Source: Niabella agricola (GTDB taxonomy: Bacteria; Bacteroidota; Bacteroidia; Chitinophagales; Chitinophagaceae). Taken from it: DNA of 64,000 nt. Numbering within the stretch: position 1 is the first letter of the stretch; every line of letters begins with the position of its first letter. Below are positions 8,474 through 18,159 of this stretch, piece after piece. The stretch lies in the NCBI RefSeq assembly GCF_021538615.1, contig NZ_JAJHIZ010000003.1, forward strand, positions 868,001 to 932,000. The letters are read 5' to 3'. Position numbers and translations under genes: made by a program. The notes under the pieces are model-generated. The model made no database searches and was not told where the DNA came from. It saw nothing but the letters and a program-made list of their open reading frames with translations.

Positions 8474-9253
8474 TTACATATGCAGCATTTCCCCTCCCGC
8501 ATCATAGGCCATAAAAAAATAGTTATATCCTTTTTCAAACTGACCGATGAACTCATGCCGGTTAAAACCGGGCTGGCCTTTCAGAAAATATTGCTGTAAG
8601 GTAAGCGTATAGCCCAGCCCATCAAAAAAATCAAACATCAGTTCCGGTGTGGCACCATAAAGATCACTTCCACCCTTTCCAAACTCAAACAATACCACCG
8701 GCCGGTGTTGCCGCAGGATCCGTTCCGCACCTTTCAATACTTCCAGCTCTGCTCCTTCCACATCGATCTTGATCAAACGGATGGGCATATCCGGTGGAAC
8801 CGCCTCTTCCAGCCGCTCTACCTTTACCCGGATCTTTTCCGTAGCATATTGCGCATGTTCAAAGTTCCGCTCTCTTAAACCGCTTACCGCCGGCCGGTCT
8901 TTAAATACCGTAAATTCCGCCTCGCCAGCCTCGCTGGAAAGGGCTGTGTTGAAAAGACGTACCCGGTTGCCGTATTTTTTTTGCAGCTGGGCAAACAGGT
9001 ACGGGATGGGTTCAAACCCCATATGCTGCCCCTGCGGCGCTCTTTTCAGAATGACAGACAGAATCTCCCCCTTGTGCGCCCCGATATCGATGCAGTTACT
9101 ATCCGCTTTTAATATCCGTTTGATGACGTCAAAGGTTTCAAAATCATACCGGTCAAATGGTGGTTGTAACACCTTCTCTGAAAAATGATAAAAACGATAG
9201 GCCATTTTTTTGGCCGCGGTTGTTACCACCTGTGGAACATATTTACGTTTCAT
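8474..9253 (-). CDS. FkbM-family SAM-dependent methyltransferase
   Basis: 259 residues from the ATG at 9251-9253 (MKRKYVPQV). The frame runs 40 codons further upstream, through sequence that also forms a repeat tract, so the longer start is unlikely. The Rossmann motif CIDIGAHKGEIL, then GFEPIPYLFAQL, and the family's IDVEGAELEVLKGAE and PVVLFEFG motifs mark an FkbM methyltransferase, generally O-methylating sugars or small molecules. No glycan cluster is next to it, so the substrate is unknown. Confidence 0.88.
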   Translation of the reverse strand: MKRKYVPQVVTTAAKKMAYRFYHFSEKVLQPPFDRYDFETFDVIKRILKADSNCIDIGAHKGEILSVILKRAPQGQHMGFEPIPYLFAQLQKKYGNRVRLFNTALSSEAGEAEFTVFKDRPAVSGLRERNFEHAQYATEKIRVKVERLEEAVPPDMPIRLIKIDVEGAELEVLKGAERILRQHRPVVLFEFGKGGSDLYGATPELMFDFFDGLGYTLTLQQYFLKGQPGFNRHEFIGQFEKGYNYFFMAYDAGGEMLHM

Positions 9254-9264
9254 GAATTGTAAAA

Positions 9265-9330
9265 ATAGGGCATTTAACCACAAAGGGCACCAGGGCACAC
9301 AAAGAACTTCGACATCATGTCGTTTTCTAC
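9265..9330. repeat. degenerate ACAAAG-type repeat tract
   Basis: AACCACAAAGGGCACC followed by GCACACAAAGAACTT. The same words occur at about 24020-24160 and, in variant form, at 52620-52930. Lies upstream of the FkbM start. Confidence 0.4.
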
Positions 9331-9428
9331 GGCCGGTCTTTAAAGCAGGAAAACTACCGGCAGCCAATGCCATCTGTGGTGACGGGCTCAGGGCGATTAT
9401 GAACGGCTACTGCGCTTGCGGGCGCAGG

Positions 9429-9824
9429 CTAAACGCCCGCTTCTACAATCAGTGCTTTTATCTGGTTAAACCAGTTTTGGTTGGCATTTCCGAAAAAGTG
9501 ATAGTCAATAAAAAAATACATTACCTGCCCGTTACTGGTGGTAATGCGTAATGGCTGACCACTCAAACCGAAATTAGGCATCAGTGTTTTCGTATAGTAT
9601 TCATCAAACCCGATATACAATTGAGAGATGCAATCCAGCGGAACCGAATAATATTCATTGCCCGATAACTCGATAGCCTTTTCTGTAAGTGCTATATCCG
9701 TTGCATGCTGATGAAAAGGTAGCGCTCCGGTAATAAAAAGCCCTCCAACACGTTCCTTATTACGCGTTAACACCTCATGTTTAAAACACCACAAGGCAGT
9801 ACCGGTTATCAATAGTGTTTCCAT
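9429..9824 (-). CDS. hypothetical protein, possibly PH-like fold
   Basis: 131 residues, not recognised. The alternating beta pattern (METLLITGTALWCFKHEVL, RVGGLFITGAL, YYSVPLDCISQLYIGF, PLRITTSNGQVMYFFIDYHF) and the final helix WFNQIKALIVEAGV resemble small bacterial PH/GRAM-like proteins; this is a fold-level guess only. No signal peptide. Starts at an ATG at 9822-9824. Confidence 0.6.
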   Translation of the reverse strand: METLLITGTALWCFKHEVLTRNKERVGGLFITGALPFHQHATDIALTEKAIELSGNEYYSVPLDCISQLYIGFDEYYTKTLMPNFGLSGQPLRITTSNGQVMYFFIDYHFFGNANQNWFNQIKALIVEAGV

Positions 9825-10022
9825 GCCTTAATAATGCACTTTAAAGGTACAGCTTTTTATTTTTTAACCGAAAGTGCCTATATTGGTGCAGCGCGTACAC
9901 AGAAACCTTACCGCCACAGCGGCGCCGGTGATTCCTGAGCCATCAGCGCAGGCCCAAATAGCTGCGATCATCCTGTACTGTTTATGCGTCCGCGCCAATA
10001 TGCTACAACTAATTTTTTTTAT

Positions 10023-11594
10023 ATGAACAGATCTGTTTCCCAGCTTTTTTGCATAGCGTTTTTGCTAACCAGTCCATTCCTGTCTGCGCAACCGGCGCCT
10101 CAGCCGCAGGAAAACCTGTTACCCATCGTGGAAAAAATAGTAGATGAGGTGCAGCAGCATTCCCAACTGGAAAAACTGGCCGGTGAGTTGCTGGATGGCA
10201 TCGGCCCCCGGCTGGTGGGTACACCGGAAATGCAAAAGGCCGGTGACTGGGCCATTGCCAGGTTTGAGAGCTGGGGGATCCGTAGCAATAAACAATCCTT
10301 TGGTGAATGGCGCGGCTGGCAACGGGGCATTTCCCAGGTTGATATGATTGCCCCCCGCATCAAAAGCCTGGAAGCTACGCAGCTGGCCTGGAGCCCGGCC
10401 ACCAAAACACCGGTACAGGGTGAGGTTGTACCATTGCCCTTTGTAAACAATGCTGGTGAGTTTACAGCATGGTTAAAAACGATAAAGGGAAAAGTGGTAT
10501 TGATTTCCCAATACCAGCGCTCAGGCCGGCCAGATTATCAGATCAAAGAGTTTGCCTCCCCTGAGCTTTACGAAAAGATGATGAAGGAACGGGCTGATGA
10601 TGCTGAAGCCTTTCGCAAGGCCATGATCAATACCGGCTACACCAGCAGCACCTTGCCGGAAGCCCTCGAAAAGGCCGGCGCCGCTGCGCTCGCCATTTCC
10701 AACTGGACGGGTATTATGGGTGCCAACCGCGTTTTTGGAGCGCGCACCAAAAAAATCCCTACCATCGATATCTCGGTAGAGGACTATGGTATGTTGTACC
10801 GGATGGCGGTAAACGGATTAGCTCCCCGGATCCGGATCCACGTACAATCCAAAGAACTGGGAATGGTGCCCACCTTTAACATCATCGGCCGCATCGACGG
10901 AAAGGAAAAACCGGATGAATATGTGATCCTTTCCGCGCATTTTGATTCCTGGGACGGAGCCCAGGGTGCCACCGACAACGGCACAGGAACCATCACCATG
11001 ATGGAGACCATACGGATATTGAAAAAACTGTACCCGGATAACAAACGCACCATACTGATTTGTCTTTGGGGAAGCGAAGAGCAGGGATTAAATGGCTCAC
11101 GCGCTTTTGTAAAAGATAATCCGCAGATCACAAAGAATATCCAGGCGGTATTTAACCAGGACAATGGCACTGGGCGCATTGCCAATATCAGCGGCCAGGG
11201 GTTTGTAAATGCATACGACTACCTGGGCAGATGGCTGGCAGCAGCTCCTAAAAAAATCACTGCGGGTATTGAAACCAGCTTCCCGGGAATGCCCGGCAGC
11301 GGTGGATCGGATCACGCTTCATTTGTAGCCGCAGGTGTACCGGCATTTGTATTAAGCTCTCTAAGCTGGGGATACGGTGGCTATACCTGGCATACCAATC
11401 GCGATACATATGATAAAATTGTTTTTGATGAAGTAAAAAACAATGTGATCCTTACTGCGGTACTGGCATATATGGCGTCTGAAGATCCCCGGCCGGCGAA
11501 CCGCGATCAGCGTGTGTTACCGGTTATCAACGGAAAACAAATTACCTGGCCGGAAATAAAAGAACCGGAGCGCCGCGGTGGCATTGAAAAATAG
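10023..11594 (+). CDS. secreted M28-family metallopeptidase with PA domain
   Basis: 523 residues from the ATG at 10023; an in-frame ATG at 9984 would put 13 residues before a good signal peptide (RSVSQLFCIAFLLTSPFLSAQ). A protease-associated domain lies around residues 120-270. The M28 dinuclear zinc site is complete: H306 and D318 (HFDSWDGAQGATDNGTG), catalytic E352/E353 (GSEEQGLNGS), D380 (NQDNGTG) and H431 (GSDHASF). Such enzymes are exo-acting aminopeptidases or carboxypeptidase-Q-like enzymes of the periplasm or cell surface. Monocistronic; followed by an imperfect hairpin at 11598-11636. Confidence 0.9.
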   Translation: MNRSVSQLFCIAFLLTSPFLSAQPAPQPQENLLPIVEKIVDEVQQHSQLEKLAGELLDGIGPRLVGTPEMQKAGDWAIARFESWGIRSNKQSFGEWRGWQRGISQVDMIAPRIKSLEATQLAWSPATKTPVQGEVVPLPFVNNAGEFTAWLKTIKGKVVLISQYQRSGRPDYQIKEFASPELYEKMMKERADDAEAFRKAMINTGYTSSTLPEALEKAGAAALAISNWTGIMGANRVFGARTKKIPTIDISVEDYGMLYRMAVNGLAPRIRIHVQSKELGMVPTFNIIGRIDGKEKPDEYVILSAHFDSWDGAQGATDNGTGTITMMETIRILKKLYPDNKRTILICLWGSEEQGLNGSRAFVKDNPQITKNIQAVFNQDNGTGRIANISGQGFVNAYDYLGRWLAAAPKKITAGIETSFPGMPGSGGSDHASFVAAGVPAFVLSSLSWGYGGYTWHTNRDTYDKIVFDEVKNNVILTAVLAYMASEDPRPANRDQRVLPVINGKQITWPEIKEPERRGGIEK

Positions 11595-11597
11595 CGT

Positions 11598-11636
11598 GGC
11601 TCTTTTCAGCCGCTCTTACGGGGCTCCTGAAAAGCC
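11598..11636 (+). terminator. imperfect hairpin after the M28 peptidase gene
   Basis: GGCTCTTTTCAG pairs with CTGAAAAGCC with one bulged base. There is no U-run behind it, so termination is uncertain. Confidence 0.3.
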
Positions 11637-11713
11637 GGGATTTCAATAATCCGATGCTGCGGAATTGCATGTCATCACCCCTCACTGGCTGTCTGGAATC
11701 GATATGGCTGCTT

Positions 11714-11971
11714 CTATTTTAAATTCCGTTCTTTTAGCAATTGTTCCAGCGCCTTATTTTTATTCCTGTTCCCGGCAGCAACCGGAATGTAAACCAGGGG
11801 AAGAAAACTGAGCAGGCCGAAACCATTTTTAACGGTACTAAAAACGGCCACTCCAATTAAGAACCCAAAGAGTACAGCATCGAAAAGCTTCGTTGATTTA
11901 CTTTTTTTTGCTTCCCGCAACAACGCTTCGTTGGTTAATGTTGCCAGTTCTTTTTGATTCATTGATATCAT
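11714..11971 (-). CDS. small two-helix membrane protein, unknown function
   Basis: 85 residues (82 if the second ATG at 11962 is used, MNQKELATLTNEALL). An N-terminal charged amphipathic stretch is followed by two hydrophobic segments (LFDAVLFGFLIGVAVFS and FGLLSFLPLVYIPVA) and a basic tail NRNKNKALEQLLKERN. Not recognised. No operon partner. Confidence 0.6.
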   Translation of the reverse strand: MISMNQKELATLTNEALLREAKKSKSTKLFDAVLFGFLIGVAVFSTVKNGFGLLSFLPLVYIPVAAGNRNKNKALEQLLKERNLK

Positions 11972-12175
11972 TTATTTTACTTGTTAAGTCTGTTAAGCAG
12001 TGTGCTGATATTACCGCTACCAGTAAAACAGCTGATGCATTTTCTTTCCGTCATCACTGGTTTGAAGTAATACACAGTTGAAACATTCCTCCAATGCCAG
12101 CCCGGGATGGCTATCATACCGCTTTATTTTCCGGCTTATGAAACAATATTCCTGCGCAGCAAATTGCGGAAGCGG

Positions 12176-14029
12176 TTAATACTTCAGCTCCAGCCGGTTG
12201 TTCCTCCGGTTTACATCTGCCATACGCTGCGAAGGATCGATTTCTGCAATAACAATCTCCGTTAACCGGTGATCGGTTACTATGGTATAATATTTATTAG
12301 TCCAGGGCCAGGGTTGGTATACCTTCCATTTTATTGTTTTATTTTCCGCCGGCTTGGCATGATACATCAGGTCCAGCGGCACATTATGCATTTCTTTTGT
12401 ACTGTCTTTAAACGTAATCAAAAAATCAACCGGCATCGGCATCATACCGTCATTCCGTAAGCGGATCTTTGTCTGGCCGCCTTCTTCCCAGAGACTGTCG
12501 ATCGCATAATCGATAGTACGGGTAGTGTAGATCCAGTAATCCCGGTACCAGTCCAGCTTTGTACCGCTGGTACGCTCTGCCACCCGCAGAAGATCATCCG
12601 GGTCGGGGTGTTTAAATTTCCATTGCTGGTAATAGTTGAGCAATATGCGGTCCCGCACATCTTCTCCCAGGATGTATCCCAGCTGTACAAGAAACAGCGC
12701 ACCCTTGATGTAGCTGCCCTGTCCATATGCATAGTTCGTATTGAAATGATCGGCGGGGGTGCTTAACGCTTCCTCTTTGCCACTTTTCACCAGGTTCAGA
12801 TAATAGATGTAGGTAGAATCCGGCCGGCTGTAGCCCGGCACGCCCTGCTGGTTCAGCCAGTGGGCAACACGGGTATCCGCATAGTCGGCTCCGCCTTCAT
12901 CCATCCAGGAATACCTTGTTTCATTAGTAGCCAGCCGTCCGTAAAACCATTCATGCATCCACTCGTGCAGCCAGGCACCGGGAGAGGCCAGTAAGGTAGC
13001 CATCGGGTATTCCATACCGCCATCCCCTCCGGTTATAAACGAATATTGTTTGTATGGATAGCGGCCAAAGGTTTGTTCTATATAGGGCAGCGCCTGCTCT
13101 GCATCGGATAACACTTTTTCCCATTTATCGGCCTTAAACTTTGCCTCCTTATACAGCAGGTGCAGTGTAAGATCGCTCCGAACTTTTTTGCTTTTGTGAA
13201 TAAACCCGGGATCTGCGGCCCACATAAAATCATGCACTTCCGGCGCAGTAAACTTCCAGGTCAGCCGGTCGCCCGCCGGCCGTTTAACAGTGGCGCCCTC
13301 GGCTTCATACCCATAACCGATCTGGTTGGCGTTGGTCAGATAACCGGTTCCTCCCAGGATATAATTCTTATCAATCGTGATGTTCACCTCAAAGTCACCG
13401 AAATTTCCAAAAAATTCACGCCCTACATAAGGGGTGGGATGCCAGCCGTCTTTGTCATATACACTGATCTTCGGGTACCACTGGCTCATGGAATAACGCA
13501 CTTTGGTATTGGGGTTATCCCTGCCGCTTCTCCGGATCTGCAAGGGCACCTGCGCCTCGAAATTCATATCAAAGATTACTTTTTGCCCCGGAAGGATGGG
13601 GCGGGTAAGCGTTACGATCAAAATGGTACCCTGTACTTCATAAGGCTGCGGCACCCCATTCATCCGCAGTGTATTCACTTTCTGGTACCCGATCTCATCC
13701 GGCTTCAGGTTAAAAATACGGTCCTTCACCCGCTGGTCCCAATCCGGTTTCTCCCCGATCAGGATCTTCCCCTGCCTCCTGCTGCGCTCATCCATCATAC
13801 TTCCGGGCTGAAAAGCATTCCAGAATAAGTGGTAGTACACCCGGTCCAGGGTATCCGGCGAATGGTTCCAGTACTCCAGCTGCTGTTTCCCTGTGAACCG
13901 GTTGGTGGCTACATTCATATCCACATCCATCGTATACTTCACCCGCTGCTGCCAGTAACCGTTTTGTGCATTTACCGAAATCACGAGGCCCGCCAGTAAT
14001 AAAAACAATAACCCTTTTGAGGTACGCAT
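12176..14029 (-). CDS. secreted M1-family metallopeptidase
   Basis: 617 residues from the ATG at 14027-14029 (MRTSKGLLFLLLAGLVISVNAQ signal peptide); the frame continues 50 codons upstream without protein-like character. The gluzincin zinc site is complete: H355-E356-x-x-H359 in HEWMHEW and E378 in MDEGGADY, exactly 18 residues after the second His. The GAMEN-type exopeptidase motif appears as GGMEYP (338-343), a common variant in this bacterial M1 subgroup. Probably a periplasmic or surface aminopeptidase. Confidence 0.92.
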   Translation of the reverse strand: MRTSKGLLFLLLAGLVISVNAQNGYWQQRVKYTMDVDMNVATNRFTGKQQLEYWNHSPDTLDRVYYHLFWNAFQPGSMMDERSRRQGKILIGEKPDWDQRVKDRIFNLKPDEIGYQKVNTLRMNGVPQPYEVQGTILIVTLTRPILPGQKVIFDMNFEAQVPLQIRRSGRDNPNTKVRYSMSQWYPKISVYDKDGWHPTPYVGREFFGNFGDFEVNITIDKNYILGGTGYLTNANQIGYGYEAEGATVKRPAGDRLTWKFTAPEVHDFMWAADPGFIHKSKKVRSDLTLHLLYKEAKFKADKWEKVLSDAEQALPYIEQTFGRYPYKQYSFITGGDGGMEYPMATLLASPGAWLHEWMHEWFYGRLATNETRYSWMDEGGADYADTRVAHWLNQQGVPGYSRPDSTYIYYLNLVKSGKEEALSTPADHFNTNYAYGQGSYIKGALFLVQLGYILGEDVRDRILLNYYQQWKFKHPDPDDLLRVAERTSGTKLDWYRDYWIYTTRTIDYAIDSLWEEGGQTKIRLRNDGMMPMPVDFLITFKDSTKEMHNVPLDLMYHAKPAENKTIKWKVYQPWPWTNKYYTIVTDHRLTEIVIAEIDPSQRMADVNRRNNRLELKY

Positions 14030-14102
14030 GATTAAAATTTTAAATTCCGGCGGAAAATAATCAAAAAAACAGAAAGGCCTGCGGGAAAATAGATAAACGT
14101 CC

Positions 14103-14603
14103 TTAGTACTGATATGGAGGCGCATGGAGCCGTTTCCCGGATTCGCTGAAATAATGATACCGCGGTGTTGTATCAGCATTTTTCAATAAGAGCCGGTAGG
14201 TTTCATATCCGCTTGGAATATAGACCACATCTACGTCTGCTACATGGGCGGCGTCCAGCCGGGAACGCCGGAAGCCTGATTTTATCTTTTCGGGGAGCCG
14301 GTCAAAACTAAAACTCATGACCGTATATTCCCACTCATTTTTTTTATAAATGGCTTCATATTGCTCGTTTTTCATCAGGAAGTCCACTACGGTCCGGTTT
14401 CCGTTTACCCGGCATTTAAGATCCGTTGCATAGGGGTACTGGATATAAAACAGTTCTGCAATGCCAGTGGGAACACCGGGTACCTGGGCCTTTGCCACCT
14501 GTATTGCGGCGGCCAGGCAGGCCCCTGCAAGGCACAAAAACCGGCACATCCTGCGCCCACCCTGTGAATAAAAGAAACGATATCGCATTTTATATAGCTT
14601 CAT
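14103..14603 (-). CDS. secreted PepSY-like (BLIP-type) protein
   Basis: About 166 residues from the ATG at 14601-14603; ATGs at 14588 or further in are also possible. The long open frame running up to 14819 overlaps cbpM and is not used. The hydrophobic stretch CRFLCLAGACLAAAIQVAKAQ is a signal peptide. The C-terminal part with LPEKIKSGFRRSRL, VADVDVVYIPSGYETYRLLL and YHYFSESGKRL matches the repeating pattern of periplasmic PepSY-like proteins of Bacteroidota. Function unknown. Confidence 0.65.
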   Translation of the reverse strand: MKLYKMRYRFFYSQGGRRMCRFLCLAGACLAAAIQVAKAQVPGVPTGIAELFYIQYPYATDLKCRVNGNRTVVDFLMKNEQYEAIYKKNEWEYTVMSFSFDRLPEKIKSGFRRSRLDAAHVADVDVVYIPSGYETYRLLLKNADTTPRYHYFSESGKRLHAPPYQY

Positions 14604-14685
14604 AATGAATACCGGAATATACGCCCGCTCCCGCAAACGGTCGGTTGATAAACATTTCCGCAATGCAAAACAGCGCCACCGGTTT

Positions 14686-14973
14686 TTAACGGCCCAGTTC
14701 ATTTCGAAGTGTGCGGATCTCGGTTTGCAGTGCCTGCACCTTGCCCAGCAAATGCGCGATGGTTTCAAGCCCCTCCATGTTGATGTCGAGATCATAATGC
14801 ATATGCATGTATTTCTCAAGGTCCGTCAGTTGTTCAAACCCGATAAATACGCCTTCTTCCCGTTGCGTCAGTTCAATCAGCCCGTGCTCACTCAGAGACT
14901 GAACAAAAGACACCTCGATACTGTAATAGGAGCAGCATTGTTCTACAGATATGCTGTGGATGTGTTCTGTCAT
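14686..14973 (-). CDS. cbpM: chaperone modulator CbpM
   Basis: 95 residues. CbpM binds the J-domain of CbpA and inhibits its co-chaperone activity. The MerR-like N-terminal part ([26 protein letters not shown]) and the C-terminal coiled-coil [21 protein letters not shown] are typical. Its ATG overlaps the TGA of the upstream cbpA gene (ATGA), so translation is coupled. Confidence 0.85.
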   Translation of the reverse strand: MTEHIHSISVEQCCSYYSIEVSFVQSLSEHGLIELTQREEGVFIGFEQLTDLEKYMHMHYDLDINMEGLETIAHLLGKVQALQTEIRTLRNELGR

Positions 14974-15890
14974 GATTTACTTTCTGCCTCCTTTGCTAGT
15001 TCTTTAAACAATTCTTTTTCTTTTTCGGATAAATTTTTGGGTAATTGTACCTGGTAAGTAATGTACAAATCGCCAAAACGCCCTTCGTTCTTATACACCG
15101 GAAAGCCCTTCCCCTTCAGGCGTACTTTTGTGTCATTCTGCGTTTCCGGCGGAATGGTTAATTTCACTTTCCCATCCATGGTATCAATGGTTTCCGTTCC
15201 TCCTAAAACGGCCTTGTACAGGCTGACCGGAACGTTGGAGTACAGATCATTTCCCTTTCTGACGAATGGCGTATCGTTCTGTACGGTAAATGTAATGTAC
15301 AGATCTCCGTTAGGTCCCCCGTTCACACCGGGAGCTCCATAACCGGCGATCCTGATCTCCTGGCCGTTCTCGATACCTGCCGGTACGGTGATCCGGATAT
15401 GCTTCCCGTTTACGGTAAACGTCTGCTGATGCGTTTTATAGGCATCCGAAAGGTTCAGGGTCACTGAAGCTTTATAATCCTGGCCTTTAAACCGGGTGGC
15501 CGACCGGCCGCTGCGGCCTGCGCCCTGTCCGAACAGCGACGAAAAGAAATCGGAGAAATCACCTTCGTCACCAGACTGGTAACTGTAATATTCTCCGCCC
15601 TCAAAAGGCGCTCCCTGCTGTCTCTCTGAAGCTTGCTGCTTCCGAGCCTGTTCAAACTGATCGGCATGCTTCCATTCGGCCCCGTACTGGTCGTACTTTT
15701 TTCGTTTTTCGGGGTCACTCAACACCTCATGTGCTTCATTGATCTGCTGAAAGAGCTTTACCGCTTCCTTATCATCCGGGTTCAGATCCGGGTGATGCTT
15801 CCGCGCCAGTTTGCGGTATGCTTTTTTTATATCCTCCGCCGAAGCATCCCTGGCAACTCCCAGGATCTTATAATAGTCGATATAATCCAT
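14970..15890 (-). CDS. cbpA: DnaJ-like co-chaperone CbpA
   Basis: 306 residues. N-terminal J-domain (1-70) with the HPD motif at 33-35 (KHHPDL) that stimulates DnaK ATPase, a Gly/Phe/Ser-rich linker (about 75-130), then two DnaJ C-terminal substrate-binding domains. No CxxCxGxG zinc finger is present, which separates CbpA (class II) from DnaJ. Start ATG at 15888-15890. First gene of the cbpA-cbpM pair. Confidence 0.9.
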   Translation of the reverse strand: MDYIDYYKILGVARDASAEDIKKAYRKLARKHHPDLNPDDKEAVKLFQQINEAHEVLSDPEKRKKYDQYGAEWKHADQFEQARKQQASERQQGAPFEGGEYYSYQSGDEGDFSDFFSSLFGQGAGRSGRSATRFKGQDYKASVTLNLSDAYKTHQQTFTVNGKHIRITVPAGIENGQEIRIAGYGAPGVNGGPNGDLYITFTVQNDTPFVRKGNDLYSNVPVSLYKAVLGGTETIDTMDGKVKLTIPPETQNDTKVRLKGKGFPVYKNEGRFGDLYITYQVQLPKNLSEKEKELFKELAKEAESKS

Positions 15891-15957
15891 TTACTCAAAA
15901 TATGTTTCAAGTTAAAACATAAATGGAAGAGTTCCAACAAACACCCCTTGATAATTT

Positions 15958-16146
15958 TTATGCGAACAGGAGATAGATCGCCGCAATGGCCAGTAGGGAA
16001 ATCAGCCATAGGCTCACCAGGGAAACTTTCAGGATCGTAACATATTTTTCCTTAAACAACCGATCCTTCAAAAAAATATACATCGTAATCGAATAAATGC
16101 TGTTTGCAACAATCCAGACTACGGGAAATAACAGAAAGGGATTCAT
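15958..16146 (-). CDS. small two-helix membrane protein, hypothetical
   Basis: 62 residues with two hydrophobic helices (PFLLFPVVWIVANSIYSITM and ILKVSLVSLWLISLLAIAA) joined by a basic loop, FLKDRLFKEK. Starts at an ATG at 16144-16146. No recognised family. The composition is that of a genuine membrane protein, but the short length limits certainty. Confidence 0.5.
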   Translation of the reverse strand: MNPFLLFPVVWIVANSIYSITMYIFLKDRLFKEKYVTILKVSLVSLWLISLLAIAAIYLLFA

Positions 16147-16340
16147 CTGAAGTGGTTTAGCGTGATAATAAAAATAGCCAAAATCAGCAACCCCGCGCCC
16201 CTGTAACTGTTAATTTAGTGATTTCATAACATCCCCCGGATATTCTTCATACCTAGAAAGCTACAAACCAGCCAGATACCTGGTTTCAACAAATGTTTGC
16301 GTTTCTGAACAGAGTTATTATTTTTACTCAAATTAGCAGC

Positions 16341-17018
16341 ATGGAAGTAGCAATTGAGCAATCCTGGAAGAAAGAACTACAGGAAGAATTTCAGAAACCC
16401 TATTTTGAAACGCTGGCAACCCACCTAAAAACAGAAAAACAGGCGGGCAAGACCATTTATCCTGCCGGCAAGCATATCTTCAATGCTTTTAATACCACTC
16501 CCTTTGACCAGGTAAAAGTACTGCTGCTGGGACAGGATCCTTATCATGGACCCGGCCAGGCGCATGGTCTCTGCTTTTCAGTGCAGAAGGGCGTTCCGCC
16601 TCCACCATCACTGGTAAATATTTACAAGGAGCTGCATGCGGACCTGGGTGTTCCCATTCCTAAAAGCGGGGACCTGACCCACTGGGCGCAGCAGGGCGTT
16701 TTTATGCTCAATGCTTCTTTAACGGTAAGGGCAGGCGAACCGATGAGCCATGCAAAGATTGGCTGGGCAACATTTACGGATGCCGTAATCCGGAAGGTAT
16801 CGGAACATAAACAACATGTAGTTTTTATTTTATGGGGCCGGTTTGCACAGGAAAAAGCATCCTTTATTGATGCATCCAAACACTTCATCATTAAATCGGC
16901 GCATCCCTCCCCTCTTTCTGCACATAACGGGTTCTTTGGGAGCCGGCCGTTCTCCAAAACCAATGAGTACCTGGTAGCCCAGGGAATTGATCCCATTGAC
17001 TGGAAGATCGATGGATAG
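16341..17018 (+). CDS. ung: uracil-DNA glycosylase, family 1
   Basis: 225 residues from the ATG at 16341; the frame extends 16 codons upstream, but the family's N-terminus fits MEVAIEQSWKKELQEEF. Removes uracil from DNA in base-excision repair. The catalytic water-activating motif GQDPYHG has D66 and H69, and the C-terminal HPSPLSAHNGFFG motif carries the leucine intercalation loop. Upstream of pyrD on the same strand, with a repeat tract in between. Confidence 0.95.
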   Translation: MEVAIEQSWKKELQEEFQKPYFETLATHLKTEKQAGKTIYPAGKHIFNAFNTTPFDQVKVLLLGQDPYHGPGQAHGLCFSVQKGVPPPPSLVNIYKELHADLGVPIPKSGDLTHWAQQGVFMLNASLTVRAGEPMSHAKIGWATFTDAVIRKVSEHKQHVVFILWGRFAQEKASFIDASKHFIIKSAHPSPLSAHNGFFGSRPFSKTNEYLVAQGIDPIDWKIDG

Positions 17019-17090
17019 GGATTTGAGAATTGAGATTTTAGATCTGTGGGCTGACGGCTGAAGTCTGATATCTGATATCTGAATTCTAGT
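17019..17090. repeat. word-like degenerate repeat tract (ung-pyrD gap)
   Basis: Tandem-like words such as TTTGAGAATTGAGATTTTAG and CTGATATCTGATATCTGAA follow the ung stop. Member of the intergenic tract family also seen near 20610, 29775, 33765, 59035 and 60400. Confidence 0.4.
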
Positions 17091-17091
17091 T

Positions 17092-17099
17092 TATATTTG
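17092..17099 (+). promoter_or_regulatory. -7 box (TATATTTG) of pyrD
   Basis: Perfect TAnnTTTG, 6 nt before the pyrD ATG at 17106, so the transcript would be nearly leaderless. No clear -33 element. Confidence 0.4.
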
Positions 17100-17105
17100 C
17101 ATTTT

Positions 17106-18146
17106 ATGTACCATCTTTTACGCAAGCTTTATTTTACATTTCCTCCCGAACGTGCTCACTATATGGCCATGCACCATTTGCAGCTGTTTACCAAAAACAG
17201 GTTTGGGAAAACCATTGTCCGTTCTTTCACCGATGCCCCGGTAAAAGAGACGCGCTTTTTGAACCTCACCTTTAAAAACCCGGTAGGTCTGGGAGCCGGC
17301 TTTGATAAGAATGCCGTCTTTTTGAATGAGCTGGAAGCCCTTGGATTTGGTTTCGTGGAGATCGGCACTGTTACGCCGTTGCCGCAGGACGGCAATGAGC
17401 AGCCCCGCCTGTTTCGCCTTCCGGCAGACAAAGCACTGATTAACCGGATGGGATTTAACAACGATGGGGTTGAAAAAATTGCGCAACGCCTGGAAGCCTG
17501 GCGTACAAAAAAGGCAGGCAGCAAGGAGCCATACCCGCTGATCATCGGGGGCAATATCGGCAAAAATAAGATCACTCCTAATGAAAACGCCTGGCAGGAT
17601 TATGCCACCTGTTTTACCAGGCTCCATCCTTTTGTTGATTATTTCGTGGTAAATGTGAGCAGCCCCAATACCCCTGGTCTCCGGGAACTGCAGGACAAGG
17701 ATGCGCTTCGTAAAATTCTGCTGAACCTGGCCATGATCAACAACGGAAAAGCGTTTGCCAAACCCATCCTGCTGAAAATTGCGCCAGACCTCAGCCAGGA
17801 GCAGATCGATGATGTTATTTCCCTGGCACTGGAAATTAAGCTCGACGGGTTAGTGGCCACTAATACCACTATCGACCGGAGTAACCTGGTTACGCCTGCG
17901 AGTGAAGTGGAGGCCATTGGAGCCGGAGGACTGAGCGGCAAACCCGTGCAGCAAAAAAGCACCGCAATCGTGAAATACATTACCGAGCAAACCAATGGTG
18001 CCATCCCGATTATTGCGTCTGGCGGCATTTTTACAGCGGCAGACGCCAAAGAGAAGCTGGCAGCAGGCGCCTCGCTGGTACAGATCTGGACCGGCTTTAT
18101 CTATGAAGGTCCTACGATTGTAAAAAATATCTGCTCCCAATTATAA
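17106..18146 (+). CDS. pyrD: dihydroorotate dehydrogenase (quinone), class 2
   Basis: 346 residues from the ATG at 17106; a TTG at 17097 is in frame but lies inside the promoter box. Oxidises dihydroorotate to orotate at the membrane, passing electrons from FMN to quinone (pyrimidine synthesis). Class 2 features are the N-terminal membrane-associating helices (MYHLLRKLYFTFPPERAHY), the FMN-site NPVGLGAGFDKN, the catalytic-serine motif NVSSPNTPGLR and GGLSGKPV near the C-terminus. Followed 13 bp later by the terC-like gene. Confidence 0.95.
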   Translation: MYHLLRKLYFTFPPERAHYMAMHHLQLFTKNRFGKTIVRSFTDAPVKETRFLNLTFKNPVGLGAGFDKNAVFLNELEALGFGFVEIGTVTPLPQDGNEQPRLFRLPADKALINRMGFNNDGVEKIAQRLEAWRTKKAGSKEPYPLIIGGNIGKNKITPNENAWQDYATCFTRLHPFVDYFVVNVSSPNTPGLRELQDKDALRKILLNLAMINNGKAFAKPILLKIAPDLSQEQIDDVISLALEIKLDGLVATNTTIDRSNLVTPASEVEAIGAGGLSGKPVQQKSTAIVKYITEQTNGAIPIIASGGIFTAADAKEKLAAGASLVQIWTGFIYEGPTIVKNICSQL

Positions 18147-18159
18147 ACCAAATCATATT

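Noticed and set aside
9254..9373. 40-codon N-terminal extension of the FkbM methyltransferase
   Set aside because: Encoded by the ACAAAG repeat tract and not family-like; the internal ATG gives the usual start.
14604..14819. N-terminal extension of the PepSY-like protein
   Set aside because: Overlaps cbpM in another frame and precedes a clear signal peptide; Cys/Arg/Trp-rich shadow sequence.
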